DNA of 64,000 bases from Piscibacillus salipiscarius JCM 13188 (GCF_001311865.1 NZ_BBCD01000015.1:17014-81013); one strand, 5' to 3'. Positions 19,896 to 30,381 are shown, counted from the stretch's first letter. Translations and numbers: made by a program. Notes: a model not told the origin generated them from the letters alone.

Positions 19896-20374
19896 TTAAA
19901 TGAATAGGTTAATAGCGCCATCTTCACCTTCAGCAATATAAGCTGCGACACCACCGTATTCAATACCATCTAAAAGTTCTTCTTTCTTAAGACCTAATAA
20001 ATCCATTGTCATCGTACAAGCTAGTAACGTAATATCCTGCTCTTTAGCCATATCGATTAAATCTGGTAATGGCATAGCATTATGCTTTTTAACAACACCT
20101 TTAATCATTTTTGGACCCATACCTAAAAATTGCATTTTAGATAGTGGCATGTTGTCTGCCCCACGAGGCATCATTTTACCAAACATTTTCTCCATAAATG
20201 ATTTTTTGGTTGTACTTTTTCATCTTTACGTAACGCATTTAATCCCCAGAAAGTGTGGAAAATTGTTACATCGTGATCATAAGCAGCTGCACCATTGGCA
20301 ATGATATAGGCTGCCATTGTTTTATCGTAATCACCGCTGAATAGGATGATATTCGTCTTTTTCTTTTCAGCCAT
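19896..20374 (-). CDS. DsrE/DsrF/DrsH-like protein (YrkE-like, frameshifted)
   Basis: About 159 residues of the DsrE/F/H family of sulfur-relay proteins. The N-terminus MAEKKKTNIILFSGDYDKT starts at ATG 20374 after GGGAGGAG. The conserved Cys likely to carry sulfur is in ITLLACTMTMDLLGL, followed by GIEYGGVAAYIAEG. An indel near 20200-20213 in an A/T-rich stretch shifts the frame at KVQPKN. It resembles YrkE of B. subtilis and is the first gene of a three-gene unit with its own operator-bearing promoter and a hairpin leader. Confidence 0.88.
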
Positions 20375-20408
20375 TGTATAACTCCTCCCTAATTGTTGGC
20401 TTTTTGTA

Positions 20409-20438
20409 GAGAGATGATCAATCTGATGATCATCTCTC
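20409..20438. repeat. 12-bp hairpin in the DsrE-like leader
   Basis: GAGAGATGATCA and TGATCATCTCTC form a perfect 12-bp stem with a 6-nt loop. It lies between the operator-promoter (20443-20471) and the start at 20374 and lacks a T-run on either strand. It is therefore more likely an mRNA-stabilising or regulatory leader hairpin than a terminator. Confidence 0.7.
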
Positions 20439-20442
20439 ACAT

Positions 20443-20471
20443 TACTTATACCCGTATAGGTATTTGTTAAA
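20443..20471 (-). promoter_or_regulatory. Promoter with CstR operator, site 3
   Basis: The operator ATACCCGTATAGGTAT occupies 20448-20463. On the minus strand TTTAAC is followed by a 17-bp spacer holding the operator and then TAAGTA. The layout and spacer are nearly the same as at the repressor's own promoter, though both hexamers are weaker. Confidence 0.6.
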
Positions 20472-20479
20472 CTAAAAAA

Positions 20480-20707
20480 TTATCCTTTTTTAATATAGAA
20501 AGTAAATACGCCGTCATCTTCATTCATGTCAACTAACTCATGACCTGAAGATTTGCACCATGCTGTTAGGTCACTCTTAGCACCTGCATCTGTTGCAACT
20601 ACTTCTAGAATCTGACCACTTTCAACGTCCTCAATTGCCTTTTTAGTTTTTACAATTGGCATTGGGCATGCTAGACCTTTTGCATCTAAAGTTTTATTAA
20701 TATCCAT
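20480..20707 (-). CDS. TusA-family sulfur carrier (YrkI-like)
   Basis: Intact 75-residue TusA protein. LDAKGLACPMPIVKTKKAI carries the Cys-Pro motif that takes up persulfide sulfur, and the C-terminus DGVFTFYIKKG is the usual β-strand end. It starts at ATG 20707 after TAGGAGG. It is a monocistronic or first-gene unit with its own operator-promoter and supplies sulfur to, or accepts it from, the rhodanese partners. Confidence 0.92.
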   Translation of the reverse strand: MDINKTLDAKGLACPMPIVKTKKAIEDVESGQILEVVATDAGAKSDLTAWCKSSGHELVDMNEDDGVFTFYIKKG

Positions 20708-20744
20708 AAATAATTCCTCCTAAGAAATTGTTTTAGTATTTTTA

Positions 20745-20787
20745 ATACCCTATGGGGTATATTAACTTATAAAATGAAATCCGTCAA
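20745..20787 (-). promoter_or_regulatory. σA promoter with CstR operator, site 2
   Basis: On the minus strand TTGACG (20787-20782), a 17-bp spacer and TAATAT (20764-20759) form a good σA promoter. The operator ATACCCTATGGGGTAT at 20745-20760 overlaps the end of the -10, so repressor binding would block RNA polymerase at the start region. Confidence 0.75.
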
Positions 20788-20807
20788 CAGCTTAGTATAA
20801 ATTTTTG

Positions 20808-21071
20808 TTAACGGCTTTTAACTAATAAATTAACAGCTTCTTTAACTTTATCTTCTGTGTCCTCATCATTTTCATTTGCATCTTGAACACATTCGATTAA
20901 GTTATTGCTCACGACTACTCCTATGGTCCGATCAATTGCTGTTCGGCTTGCAGATAACTGGGTAATCACGTCTTTACAATCTGCTCCTTCTTCCATCATA
21001 CGAAGAACCCCACGCAATTGACCTTCCAAACGTTTCACTCTATTTTTAACTTTTGCATCGTATTCCATCAT
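20808..21071 (-). CDS. cstR: CsoR-family repressor, CstR type
   Basis: Intact 87-residue all-helical CsoR/RcnR-family repressor. VKNRVKRLEGQLRGVLRMM is the N-terminal DNA-contact helix. Two Cys are in place (ADCKDV and NLIECV), but the Cu(I)-ligand His of copper-sensing CsoR is Asn here (NNLIEC), as in the persulfide sensor CstR. It should therefore sense sulfane sulfur by Cys-Cys cross-linking. The start is ATG 21071 or the adjacent ATG 21068; GAGGAGGT lies upstream. Its own promoter carries an operator, implying autorepression. Confidence 0.9.
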   Translation of the reverse strand: MMEYDAKVKNRVKRLEGQLRGVLRMMEEGADCKDVITQLSASRTAIDRTIGVVVSNNLIECVQDANENDEDTEDKVKEAVNLLVKSR

Positions 21072-21139
21072 GATTACCTCCTCTCAATTACAATGATACA
21101 ACGCAAAACGAATATTGTCATTTATGACGTTACGTATTC

Positions 21140-21168
21140 ATCATATACCCCTATAGGTATTTTGTCAA
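21140..21168 (-). promoter_or_regulatory. cstR σA promoter with CstR operator, site 1
   Basis: On the minus strand a perfect TTGACA (21168-21163), a 17-bp spacer and TATGAT (21145-21140). The operator ATACCCCTATAGGTAT (21145-21160) fills the spacer almost exactly, a standard arrangement for steric repression. Confidence 0.8.
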
Positions 21169-21173
21169 ACATA

Positions 21174-21204
21174 AAAAACTGGCACCGTAAAACGGCACCA
21201 GTCA
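21174..21204 (-). terminator. Intrinsic terminator after coat protein gene
   Basis: On the minus strand GACTGGTGCCG pairs with CGGTGCCAGT around TTTTA, followed by T6. It directly follows the leftward coat gene and faces the cstR promoter region. Confidence 0.9.
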
Positions 21205-21211
21205 TGGATGA

Positions 21212-21799
21212 TTAATCGTCGCAGTGGGCACTTGCGCCACCGCCACCACCTGAATTACGTCTCCACTCAGATACAGGTAATGCTCTTACTGGATCTAAGC
21301 AAGCAATTGCCATAAACTCACATAAATCTACAGTGATACAAATACCTGTGCGTTGAAAGTCTCTTATACTATTTCCAGTTGGTGGAACAAAATCACATAA
21401 ATCTTCTCCACCCGATCCAGGTGTTTGACCACCTTCGTTTACTGGTAATAATAACTCTAATTCAGCACAACAATTCTTTTTCACCTTGCTTACTCGGAAA
21501 ATTGGAGTTTCGATACAATTGTAAGCTACCATATTATTACCAAAAGGATTAGCAACTACACTTCTGCCAATAAACTCTTTGCAATCTCCTTTACAGTATA
21601 AAACGAATGGAACTGTATCGTTAGTAGTACTCGGTCCAGTAGTTGGGGATAATAAGTCATTGATTGACTGTTTACATCCCGTTTCACATCCTTGACCTCT
21701 TCCCGCTACTTCATCTTGTGCAGCAGCAATTTTAGCTACAGTTTTACATACACATTTGTTGTTTTTACAATCCAATTCATTGCAATTGTCTTCAAACAT
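21212..21799 (-). CDS. Spore coat protein, CotY/CotZ/ExsY family
   Basis: Cysteine-rich spore coat or exosporium crust protein, 195 residues. The N-terminal Cys cluster (CNELDCKNNKCVCKTVAKI) and GCETGCKQSINDLL, CIETPIFRVSKV and GICITVDLCEFMAIACLDP are hallmarks of the CotY/CotZ/ExsY family, which cross-links by disulfides into the outermost layer. I place the start at ATG 21799; the in-frame GTG at 21808 is part of the ribosome site GAGAGGTGAG. A glycine-rich tail ends the protein. An upstream σK-like promoter supports mother-cell expression. Confidence 0.9.
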   Translation of the reverse strand: MFEDNCNELDCKNNKCVCKTVAKIAAAQDEVAGRGQGCETGCKQSINDLLSPTTGPSTTNDTVPFVLYCKGDCKEFIGRSVVANPFGNNMVAYNCIETPIFRVSKVKKNCCAELELLLPVNEGGQTPGSGGEDLCDFVPPTGNSIRDFQRTGICITVDLCEFMAIACLDPVRALPVSEWRRNSGGGGGASAHCDD

Positions 21800-21830
21800 T
21801 ATTCTCACCTCTCTTTTCTTGGTTACACTA

Positions 21831-21858
21831 TAAAATATGTCGATGAAATAAAAGTGTA
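21831..21858 (-). promoter_or_regulatory. Putative σK promoter of the coat gene
   Basis: On the minus strand CATATTTTA matches the σK -10 CATANNNTA, with TACA about 15 bp upstream as a -35 of the AC type. It lies about 35 bp before the coat gene start. Confidence 0.45.
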
Positions 21859-21972
21859 TAGGTCTTTGCTAGATATTTTTGGATTTTTAAAATGTCTAGA
21901 AAAACACCCACTTTAGAGTCGAAATTTGTTATCATGGAATAATAGAAAAGATATGTTATTGGAGGAGTTTTC

Positions 21973-22619
21973 ATGGGGGAATACCATGTACCTTTTATTG
22001 CTGTAGAGGGCCCCATCGGCGTCGGGAAGACTCATTGTCAAACAAAATTGCACAACATTTCTACTTTCACTTACTTAAAGAAATTGTCGAAGAAAATCCA
22101 TTCTTAGGTAAATTCTACGACAACATTGAAGAGTGGAGTTTTCAAACGGAAATGTTCTTTTTGTGTAATCGATACAAGCAACTAGAAGATATTGAAAAGC
22201 ATTATTTACAACAAGACAAGCCAGTTGTGTCTGATTATCATATATATAAAAATATGATTTTTGCTAAACGAACGTTAAATGACAAACAGTTTAATAAGTA
22301 TGAGCAGATTTTCCACACATTAACGGATGATATGCCTAAACCAAATGTCATGATTTATTTACATGCCAGTCTTGATACATTATTAGAACGAATTAGAAAA
22401 CGTGGTAGAGAAGTTGAGAAGAATATCCAAGCGGATTATTTAAGTCAATTATCAAAGGATTATGATCAGTTCATGGACGAGTTTGAAAGGAATAACCCTG
22501 AAATTCCTGTGATTCGTTTAAATGGTGATGATCTTGACTTTGTTAAACATCAAGAGGATTTAGCTTATATATTATCGATTGTTGAGAAGCATATACAAAA
22601 AGGAGAAGTTGTTACATGA
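21973..22619 (+). CDS. dgk: Deoxyguanosine kinase Dgk (frameshifted)
   Basis: Deoxynucleoside kinase of the dNK/Dgk family, about 215 residues, which salvages deoxyguanosine (and dIno). The P-loop EGPIGVGKT is at the N-terminus, WSFQTEMFFL and the RKRGR lid arginines follow. One T is missing near 22033 (AAGACTCATTG should read KTSLSNKIAQHF). The start ATG 21973 has GGAGGAG upstream. It is coupled to dck by ATGA overlap. Confidence 0.92.
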
Positions 22620-23286
22620 ACGTCTATGACCGTTATGGAATTCCTAGTGATGCTGTTATTACCATCGCAGGAACAGTTGGAGTAGGGAAATCAACAATGA
22701 CGAATGCCCTGGCTAGTACTTTAGGTTTTCGTACATCCTTTGAGAAAGTTGATGGCAACCCTTATTTAGATAAATTTTATAAAGATTTTGAGCGTTGGAG
22801 TTTTCACCTTCAAGTTTATTTCTTAGCTGAGCGTTTCAAGGAACAAAAAGAATCTTTGAATACGGTGGAGGGTTTATCCAAGACCGATCCATTTATGAAG
22901 ATACAGGTATTTTCGCAAAAATGCATCGTGAAAAAGGTACGATGAATGAGACGGATTATAATACTTATAAAAGTCTATTCGATGCGATGGTCATGACTCC
23001 TTACTTTCCGCATCCAGACTTATTGATTTACTTGGAAGGTTCATTTGAAGATGTACTAGACCGTCTAAAAAGTAGAGGCCGTCAAATGGAGCAAGATACA
23101 CCAATCGAGTATTGGCGAGAAATGTATGATCGCTATGAAGAATGGGTTAATAACTTTAATACTTGTCCTGTTATGAGGATTAATATTAATGACTATGATT
23201 TATTTAATAATGAACAGTCGATTGAGCCGATTCTAGAAAGAATTGGCCATTTCATTCAGACTTCTCGCCATTATATTAAAGCATAA
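22616..23286 (+). CDS. dck: Deoxyadenosine/deoxycytidine kinase Dck (frameshifted)
   Basis: About 222 residues. P-loop AGTVGVGKST, WSFHLQVYFLAERFK substrate segment, LKSRGRQME lid and a C-terminal domain ending HFIQTSRHYIKA, as in Bacillus Dck. The frame breaks near 22868-22885, around the expected DRSIYED motif, which reads in the other frame (QDRSIYEDTGIF). It salvages deoxyadenosine and deoxycytidine; together with dgk it forms the Bacillus-type salvage pair next to serS and tRNA-Ser. Confidence 0.92.
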
Positions 23287-23289
23287 ACT

Positions 23290-23330
23290 AGTTGAGCCGG
23301 TACGTTTATTTCACGTACCGGCTCTTTTAT
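23290..23330 (+). terminator. Intrinsic terminator after dck
   Basis: GAGCCGGTACGT and ACGTACCGGCTC form a 12-bp stem with an ATTTC-like loop, followed by TTTTATT. The convergent M23 gene ends immediately beyond. Confidence 0.9.
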
Positions 23331-24198
23331 TCATTAAATGCATTTTGTAAAAATGTCATTAAAGGAAAGGGATCTATATGCTTACCATTCTTAATGACCT
23401 CGTAATGTAAATGAACCCCTGTACTTCGACCTGTTGTGCCCATTGAACCAATCAGCTGGCCCTGCGTGACTGACTCTCCTTTTTTAACCTTTACTTCATT
23501 AAGATGACTATAGCGAGTTTTATATGAATTTCCATGGTCAACTAAGATTGAATAACCATAAGCGCCTTGATAGCCTGCAAATTCAATAATCCCATCTCCT
23601 GCCACATAGATATCAGTCCCTAAAGGACCTGCTAAATCAATTCCTGAGTGGAATGAACCTGTATTTGTGAATGGATCAGTTCTGTAGCCAAAGTGAGAAC
23701 TTACGGTTTCAGAAGCAGCTGGCCAGTGGATTGGTGTCTTCTTAAGATCTCGATTAACCTCTTCTAGTTGACTAACGGCCATTTGATAACTAGCCACTAA
23801 TCCAGAAACCTCTTGCTTGATTGCTGAATACGGACGATTAATTTTAAGTTCTGAAGATTTAACGAGACCCACTTTGTCCGGCACATTATTGCTTGATAAA
23901 GACGCTGCACGGTCCACGTTCAATTGATTAATAAGTTCTATCATTTGTTCCTCTATGGATCTTAATTCAGCGAGTTGCCGTTCAATATCACGACGGTCTT
24001 TTTCAAACGTTAATTGCTGGGTATTTAATTGTTGATTTAGCTCATTTACTCTGGATTGCAGTCTTTCATTTCATTGGCTTTCTGAATCATAAAGAAAGCC
24101 ATCACCCCTATCATTATTAGGGATATAGTTAAAGCCAACCATATAATAGGTTGTTTTGATGATATAGGCTCTTCAGAACGCCATTCTCTTGGATGCAT
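23327..24198 (-). CDS. M23 peptidoglycan endopeptidase (frameshifted)
   Basis: Membrane-anchored M23/LytM metallopeptidase, about 290 residues. The N-terminus MHPREWRSEEPISS is cytoplasmic, followed by one helix (IWLALTISLIMIGVMAFF), then a coiled coil (LNQQLNTQQLTFEKDRRD region). The catalytic domain has SSHFGYRTDPF, HSGIDLAG, TRYSHLNEV and GVHLHYE with all Zn ligands. An indel near 24069 breaks the frame between the helix and the coiled coil. The start ATG 24198 has only a weak GAGAG upstream. Likely cuts peptide cross-links in the wall; its presence here near serS differs from B. subtilis. Confidence 0.85.
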
Positions 24199-24317
24199 AA
24201 ACTCTCATACTCCCTACGCACTTTTTTATATTAGGGTTTGATATTTCTGCTAAATTATCCAAAAGAAGGCATAAAATGGCTACATCTCTGTAACCATGAT
24301 TGTTTGAAATATGTATA

Positions 24318-24410
24318 TGGCGGAGGAGGAGGGATTCGAACCCCCGCGGGCCGTGAAGCCCCTGGCGGTTTTCAAGACCGCTCCCTTCAGCCGGACTTGG
24401 GTACTCCTCC
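24318..24410 (-). tRNA. trnS: tRNA-Ser (UGA)
   Basis: GGAGGAG pairs with CTCCTCC as the acceptor stem, with discriminator G and encoded CCA. The anticodon stem CGGTC/GACCG-like region gives loop CTTGAAA with anticodon TGA. A long variable arm (class II) identifies a serine tRNA, and the T-arm GGGGGTTCGAATCCC is intact. It lies beside serS. Confidence 0.95.
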
Positions 24411-24523
24411 GTGTAAGCTGACAAAATAAATATATCATACGATTCGACAGCGTGCAACATTTTTCTATAGATTTTTTTATTTTCTGTTATTTTAATAAAT
24501 GAAGAGTTCCTTATAAATAAAGA

Positions 24524-24548
24524 GGCGCGCTCAACGCGCACCTCTTCT
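24524..24548 (-). terminator. Intrinsic terminator after serS
   Basis: On the minus strand GAGGTGCGCG and CGCGCCTC pair (short loop TTGAG), followed by TTTATT. It lies immediately after the serS stop codon. Confidence 0.75.
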
Positions 24549-24549
24549 T

Positions 24550-25827
<1,278 letters not shown>

Positions 25828-25856
25828 GATACTCCTCCTTATGTTTTAACGAAATA

Positions 25857-26085
25857 AAAAACCCGTCCCTCAAGAAAAGGGACGAGTTGTATACCCGCGT
25901 TACCACCCTTGTTGAAAAAGCCAACACTTCTTCCAACTCGGAAGCTTTAACGGCGCATGACCGGATTAGCTTACTCTTTGTTTCGGCTAACCTGCTCAGG
26001 GATGGATTCATTAACGTCTTTTACTGGTTTGCACCTACCACCAGCTCTCTGGAAAAAGATCTATAATTACTATTTCCCGTCTGTG
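25857..26085 (-). ncRNA. T-box leader, serine specific
   Basis: On the minus strand the leader contains the T-box AAGGGTGGTAACGCGGG, stem I with GAGAGCTGGTGG and the AGTA/GTAAAAGA loop elements, and a specifier-loop candidate GAATCCATCC whose TCC is a Ser codon. The antiterminator region ends in a terminator (CGTCCCT/AGGGACG then T6) at 25857-25887. Uncharged tRNA-Ser binding stabilises the antiterminator and lets serS be read. Confidence 0.9.
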
Positions 26086-26120
26086 CATTTAACTATTTGT
26101 ATTATAATATAACTGTTTTT

Positions 26121-26714
26121 TTACTGGGCTGCAAGTTTTAACTTACTTTTTTTCACAAGTTCAATAAAATATTGAGTTAATCGGTGATCATCCGTTAATT
26201 CCGGATGAAAGGCAGCAGCTAAATAATGTCCTTGTTGTGCGGCTACAATTTGGCCATCATAAGTTGCTAGCACTTCGGTATCCTCTTTCACATTCACAAT
26301 GTGGGGTGCTCGAATAAACACGGCTTCAAAGTCCTCAGCTACACCTTTTACTTCAAGTTTTGTCTCAAAACTCTCACGCTGACGTCCAAATGCATTGCGT
26401 TCGACCACCATGTCCATAAGCCCTAGATGCGCATGACTTTGACCATTGATTTCTGATGCTAAGAGTATTAATCCCGCACAGGTACCAAAGATTGGCTTAC
26501 CAGACTTTCCAAACTCTTGCAGTGCCTCAAAGAAATCATAACGGTCAATTAAACGTCTCATCGTGGTACTCTCACCACCAGGAATGATTAGGCCATCAAC
26601 CTCATCTAGCTGTTCTTTTTTCTTTACGATTAATGCTTCCTGGCCACAAGATTCAATCGAGTGTTTGTGCTCTCTAAATGCACCTTGTAACCCTAATACA
26701 CCAATTTTAAGCAT
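26121..26714 (-). CDS. pdxT: PLP synthase glutaminase subunit PdxT
   Basis: Intact 197-residue class I glutaminase. [12 protein letters not shown] and [11 protein letters not shown] are family signatures, [11 protein letters not shown] holds the nucleophile Cys, and [11 protein letters not shown] the His-Glu pair. It releases ammonia from glutamine and channels it to PdxS. The start ATG 26714 lies 12 bp after pdxS, so the two form an operon. Confidence 0.97.
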   Translation of the reverse strand: MLKIGVLGLQGAFREHKHSIESCGQEALIVKKKEQLDEVDGLIIPGGESTTMRRLIDRYDFFEALQEFGKSGKPIFGTCAGLILLASEINGQSHAHLGLMDMVVERNAFGRQRESFETKLEVKGVAEDFEAVFIRAPHIVNVKEDTEVLATYDGQIVAAQQGHYLAAAFHPELTDDHRLTQYFIELVKKSKLKLAAQ

Positions 26715-26726
26715 TAGGATTCTCCT

Positions 26727-27611
26727 CTATTCACTGCGGTCCTGCATACGATCAGAATCCGTTAGTGTCGACATTTCAAGTCCTGGCATCGCTGTGCCTA
26801 AACCTTTCGATAGTTCACCGATTAATTTGTAGTCATCATAATGAGTCGTTGCTTCAACAATGGATCTTGCAAAACGTTCAGGGTTATCCGATTTAAAAAT
26901 ACCTGAACCAACAAACACACCATCAGCACCTAGTTGCATCATAAGAGCCGCATCTGCAGGAGTTGCAATGCCGCCTGCAGCAAAGTTTACAACAGGTAGG
27001 CGTCCGCTTTCACGAATTTCAAGTAATACTTCATATGAAGCCCCGTTTTCTTTCGCATAAACCATTAGTTCATCTTCCGCCATATTCGTTACTTCTTTAA
27101 TTTGTTTTTGCACTTCACGCATATGACGGACTGCTTCAACAATGTTACCTGTACCAGGTTCACCTTTCGTACGAAGCATGGATGCACCTTCACCTATACG
27201 GCGCACAGCTTCACCCAGATTACGGCAACCGCACACGAAAGGTACGGTATAATCACGTTTATTAATATGATAAAGCTCATCGGCTGGCGTTAATACTTCA
27301 CTCTCATCAATATAATCAACACCCATTGCTTCTAGGACGCGAGCCTCTACAATATGACCTATACGTGCTTTTGCCATCACAGGAATTGAAACAGCATTCA
27401 TTACTTCCTCAACGATGGTTGGGTCTGCCATACGGGCAACGCCACCTGCTGCACGAATATCTGCTGGTACACGCTCTAAAGCCATAACAGCAACAGCACC
27501 CGCTTCTTCTGCAATTTTAGCTTGCTCTGCATTCACAACGTCCATGATGACGCCGCCTTTTTGCATTTCGGCCATACCTCTTTTGACACGGTCTGTACCT
27601 ATTTGACTCAT
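26727..27611 (-). CDS. pdxS: Pyridoxal 5'-phosphate synthase PdxS
   Basis: Intact 294-residue TIM-barrel enzyme making PLP from ribose 5-phosphate, glyceraldehyde 3-phosphate and ammonia. [19 protein letters not shown] is the invariant start; catalytic lysines are in [10 protein letters not shown] and [21 protein letters not shown] is the C-terminal phosphate site. It is upstream of pdxT and downstream of dacA, as in B. subtilis. Confidence 0.98.
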   Translation of the reverse strand: MSQIGTDRVKRGMAEMQKGGVIMDVVNAEQAKIAEEAGAVAVMALERVPADIRAAGGVARMADPTIVEEVMNAVSIPVMAKARIGHIVEARVLEAMGVDYIDESEVLTPADELYHINKRDYTVPFVCGCRNLGEAVRRIGEGASMLRTKGEPGTGNIVEAVRHMREVQKQIKEVTNMAEDELMVYAKENGASYEVLLEIRESGRLPVVNFAAGGIATPADAALMMQLGADGVFVGSGIFKSDNPERFARSIVEATTHYDDYKLIGELSKGLGTAMPGLEMSTLTDSDRMQDRSE

Positions 27612-27637
27612 ATAAAACTCCCCCTATTTGTTTATCT

Positions 27638-28962
27638 TTAGTTAAATAAACCTTTTATACTACCAAATAAATCAACGAAAAAATCCCCTATTGCTTGTAA
27701 CATTAATACAAACCAGTTGGATTTTTCAACCCCATCAGAAGTTACAAGCGGTACAGATATTTGATCGCCATCAACTAAATGACCAAAATCCTCTTCACCC
27801 TCGTAAGTTAAAACAACCTTACCTACTTCAGTACCCGCTTCTATTGGCGCAACTAACTCACCATTGTCATTTAGAGCCTCTTCACTAACTTCGAATTTAG
27901 CCGAGTAGTTCTCTTCTTCGCCTTCTTTAATTACTTTTTCAATAGCTTGACCAGCCTCAACAGAAACTGATTCCTCTTTACCTTTAGCTACAGGAATAGA
28001 AGATTCACCTTCAACTTGGTATCCTGCTTCAACTAATGTAGTTTTACTGAAGTTATTAAAACCATAATCTAATAATTTGGCTGTCTCAAAAAAGCGCGCT
28101 CCAATACTATCTGTGCGCATAACAACAGAAATTAAACGCTGACCATCTCGTTCAGCTGTCCCCGTAAATGTATAACCAGCTAAATCTGTATGTCCCGTTT
28201 TTAGTCCATCTAAACCTTTATAAGAATATTGTTTAAAGTTCTGACTTTCGTGCCCAGGTAACATCCAGTTCCAGTTAATCATAGTGTTACCTTCAAATTC
28301 TTTTACAGGAATACTAGATACCTCTAATACTTCTCGGTAATCTTTTACTAAATGATAAGCTAATTTAGCTGTATCACGAGCGGACATCATGTTCTCTCCA
28401 TTAGGGTCCGTTCCTTCTGGGTAATTTTCACCTAATGAACTATTATTTAAGCCTGTGGAATTAACAAATTCATAATCTTTCATGCCAAGTTCTTTAGCTT
28501 TAGCATTCATCATTTTTACAAATTCACCTTCAGAACCTGCAATTAATTCAGCTAATGCGATAGTCGTTGCGTTATCTGAATTAATCACCATTGCGTCGTA
28601 TAAATCTTTAACTGTATATGGGTGATCTAAGCGCAGTCCAACTCCAGAGAAACTATTATCAGCTGAAATACTGTAAGCATATTCACTAATTTGCGTTTCA
28701 GTCTCCCAAGTAATCTCACCATTTTAATTGCCTCTAATACTAAATATTCCGTCATCATCTTTGTCATACTAGCAGGAGGCAGTGATGTATCTGCATTTTT
28801 AGCAAATAACACATCTCCTGTCTCAAAATCTACTAAAATAGCTGACTCAGCATTGACATCAAATGAACTTGCACTTGAAGCAATTGGTGCAATATATAAT
28901 GAGCTTAATGCTAATACAGCAATCATGATCCATAATCTTATCGTGTGTAGCGTTCTCTTCAT
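27638..28962 (-). CDS. dacA: D-Ala-D-Ala carboxypeptidase DacA (PBP5, frameshifted)
   Basis: Low-molecular-mass penicillin-binding protein, about 441 residues, trimming the terminal D-Ala of wall peptides. A signal peptide (LWIMIAVLALSSLYIAPIA) is followed by the S-x-x-K motif ASMTKM, S-x-N in NSDNAT and the KTG motif in GLKTGHTD. The C-terminal amphipathic helix FVLMLQAIGDFFVDLF anchors it to the membrane. The break near 28725 is a missing A (ATTAAAATGGTG should read IKNGEITWE). I place the start at ATG 28962 after GGGGGAAGACAGA. Confidence 0.95.
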
Positions 28963-28977
28963 TCTGTCTTCCCCCAT

Positions 28978-29144
28978 TGAAATTCTTTTACGTTCCTATT
29001 ATACATGATTTCTAGCACGTTCACATTGGAAATTTAGACAAATTATTTAAATTGAAATAAATTAGTCCTTGTTACCTAATGAAGTAGAATCTCAGTTCTC
29101 TAATCATCCATTATTTACAAAATACTCTAGTTTTTAAAGATATC
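28978..29144. other. Intergenic region upstream of dacA
   Basis: AT-rich stretch between dacA and the HD-GYP gene. It must hold the dacA promoter, but I cannot fix clear -35/-10 hexamers. No small gene is evident. guaB, which sits next to dacA in B. subtilis, is absent. Confidence 0.4.
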
Positions 29145-29188
29145 CAAAAAAATAGCATTGAACCGATTCATTATTCGGCTCAAATGCC
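29145..29188 (-). terminator. Intrinsic terminator after HD-GYP gene
   Basis: On the minus strand GCATTTGAGCCGA pairs with TCGGTTCAATGC (one bulged base), followed by TATTTTTTT. It lies about 90 bp past the HD-GYP stop. Confidence 0.8.
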
Positions 29189-29275
29189 TGACTTAATAAA
29201 CATTAACTGTTCTGTTCAATAGAAAACCTTTTTAGAGTAACAGTAACTCATATTACAAGTGAAAAAATGAAGAAT

Positions 29276-30381
29276 TCAAGAGCTTATAATTTCTTCGATA
29301 TATAAATCTTGATGATTTACAAGCTGAATAATTTCATCATTCGACTCACTTTTAACCATAGGTCTTGTCGGATGACGTTCATCAACAAATACGATCTCAC
29401 CTATTTCATTATTGGTTAATCTAACCCTAGTGCCGTTCGAGAAATAAACAATGGATTGAACTAATGCTTCAATAATTTTTAAATCTAGTTTCCCTAAAAA
29501 TTCATTCATCATCTCTTCAATCACTTTAAAAGGAGATTGTTTTTTACGGTATAACCTTTCTGAAGTCATCGCATGGTACATGTCACTTACTGCAATGATT
29601 CTCGCAAAAGAATGAAGTTTGTCTTCTTTGACACCAAGTGGGTAGCCAGAGCCATCTAATCGTTCATGGTGCTGCAATACAGCTAGTTTGATATTTCGGC
29701 TTAAGAACGGCTCATGTTCAAGCATACGATAAGAGACAATCGGATGTTTCTGCACTTTTTCATACTCTGCCTCAGTCAAAACACCATCTTTCTTATAAAA
29801 ATAGGCACCTTCCTTAATCATTCCGATGTCACTTAAATAAGCAGCAAGGGCAACCTGCATGCAATCTGAATGATCGTAGTTCAGTTTTTTAGCAATAAAT
29901 CCTGAAATAATAGAATTGGCCACCATATGGTGATAAATATAATCATGTTTGTCATTGTAGTGATGCAATTCAAGTAACATTTCAATCGATAGATTCACTT
30001 CTTGCATAAATGGTGCTACGATCTGACGAATTTTATTTAAGTCAAGCTGCGGATGTTCCTCCCAGTTTTCAAACAGATGCTTTGTTTGTTTAACGGCATG
30101 AACATAATAATCAAAAAAGTATATTCTTTTGGTTCTTTTTGCATTTTTGAATGATTTTGTTCCTGTTTTATAGTATTTGGGTCAACCTCAGGCGCTTGAA
30201 AAGTATCGCCATTCACTAGTCTAGAGGCCACTTCAACGTAAGGGACCTCAAAATCTTTTAAAACTTTAATATGGATTGGTTCAACCACTGTATTTTTTGG
30301 CACGATTGGATGAATCGTTTTACCTTGAACATCCTTAAGGAGCAGACATCCTGGCACCAAATTTTCCGGAAGAACTTTCAA
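29276..30381 (-). CDS. HD-GYP domain protein (frameshifted, degenerate HD)
   Basis: About 368 residues. Residues 1-120 form a β-rich N-terminal domain (LVPGCLLLKDVQGKTIHP); the rest is an HD-GYP domain of the cyclic-di-GMP phosphodiesterase class, with QHHERLDGSGYPLG and SDMYHAMTSERLYR. The usual metal-binding HD of LLHDIGK is SD here (YLSDIGMIKEG), so catalysis may be lost or altered. A ~60-residue C-terminal extension has a RVRLTNNEIGEIVFV β-hairpin. One break near 30118 lies in an A6 run. The likely start is TTG 30381 after AGAGGGGG; an upstream in-frame start at 30402 is possible. It occupies the position of guaB/yaaC in B. subtilis. Confidence 0.8.
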
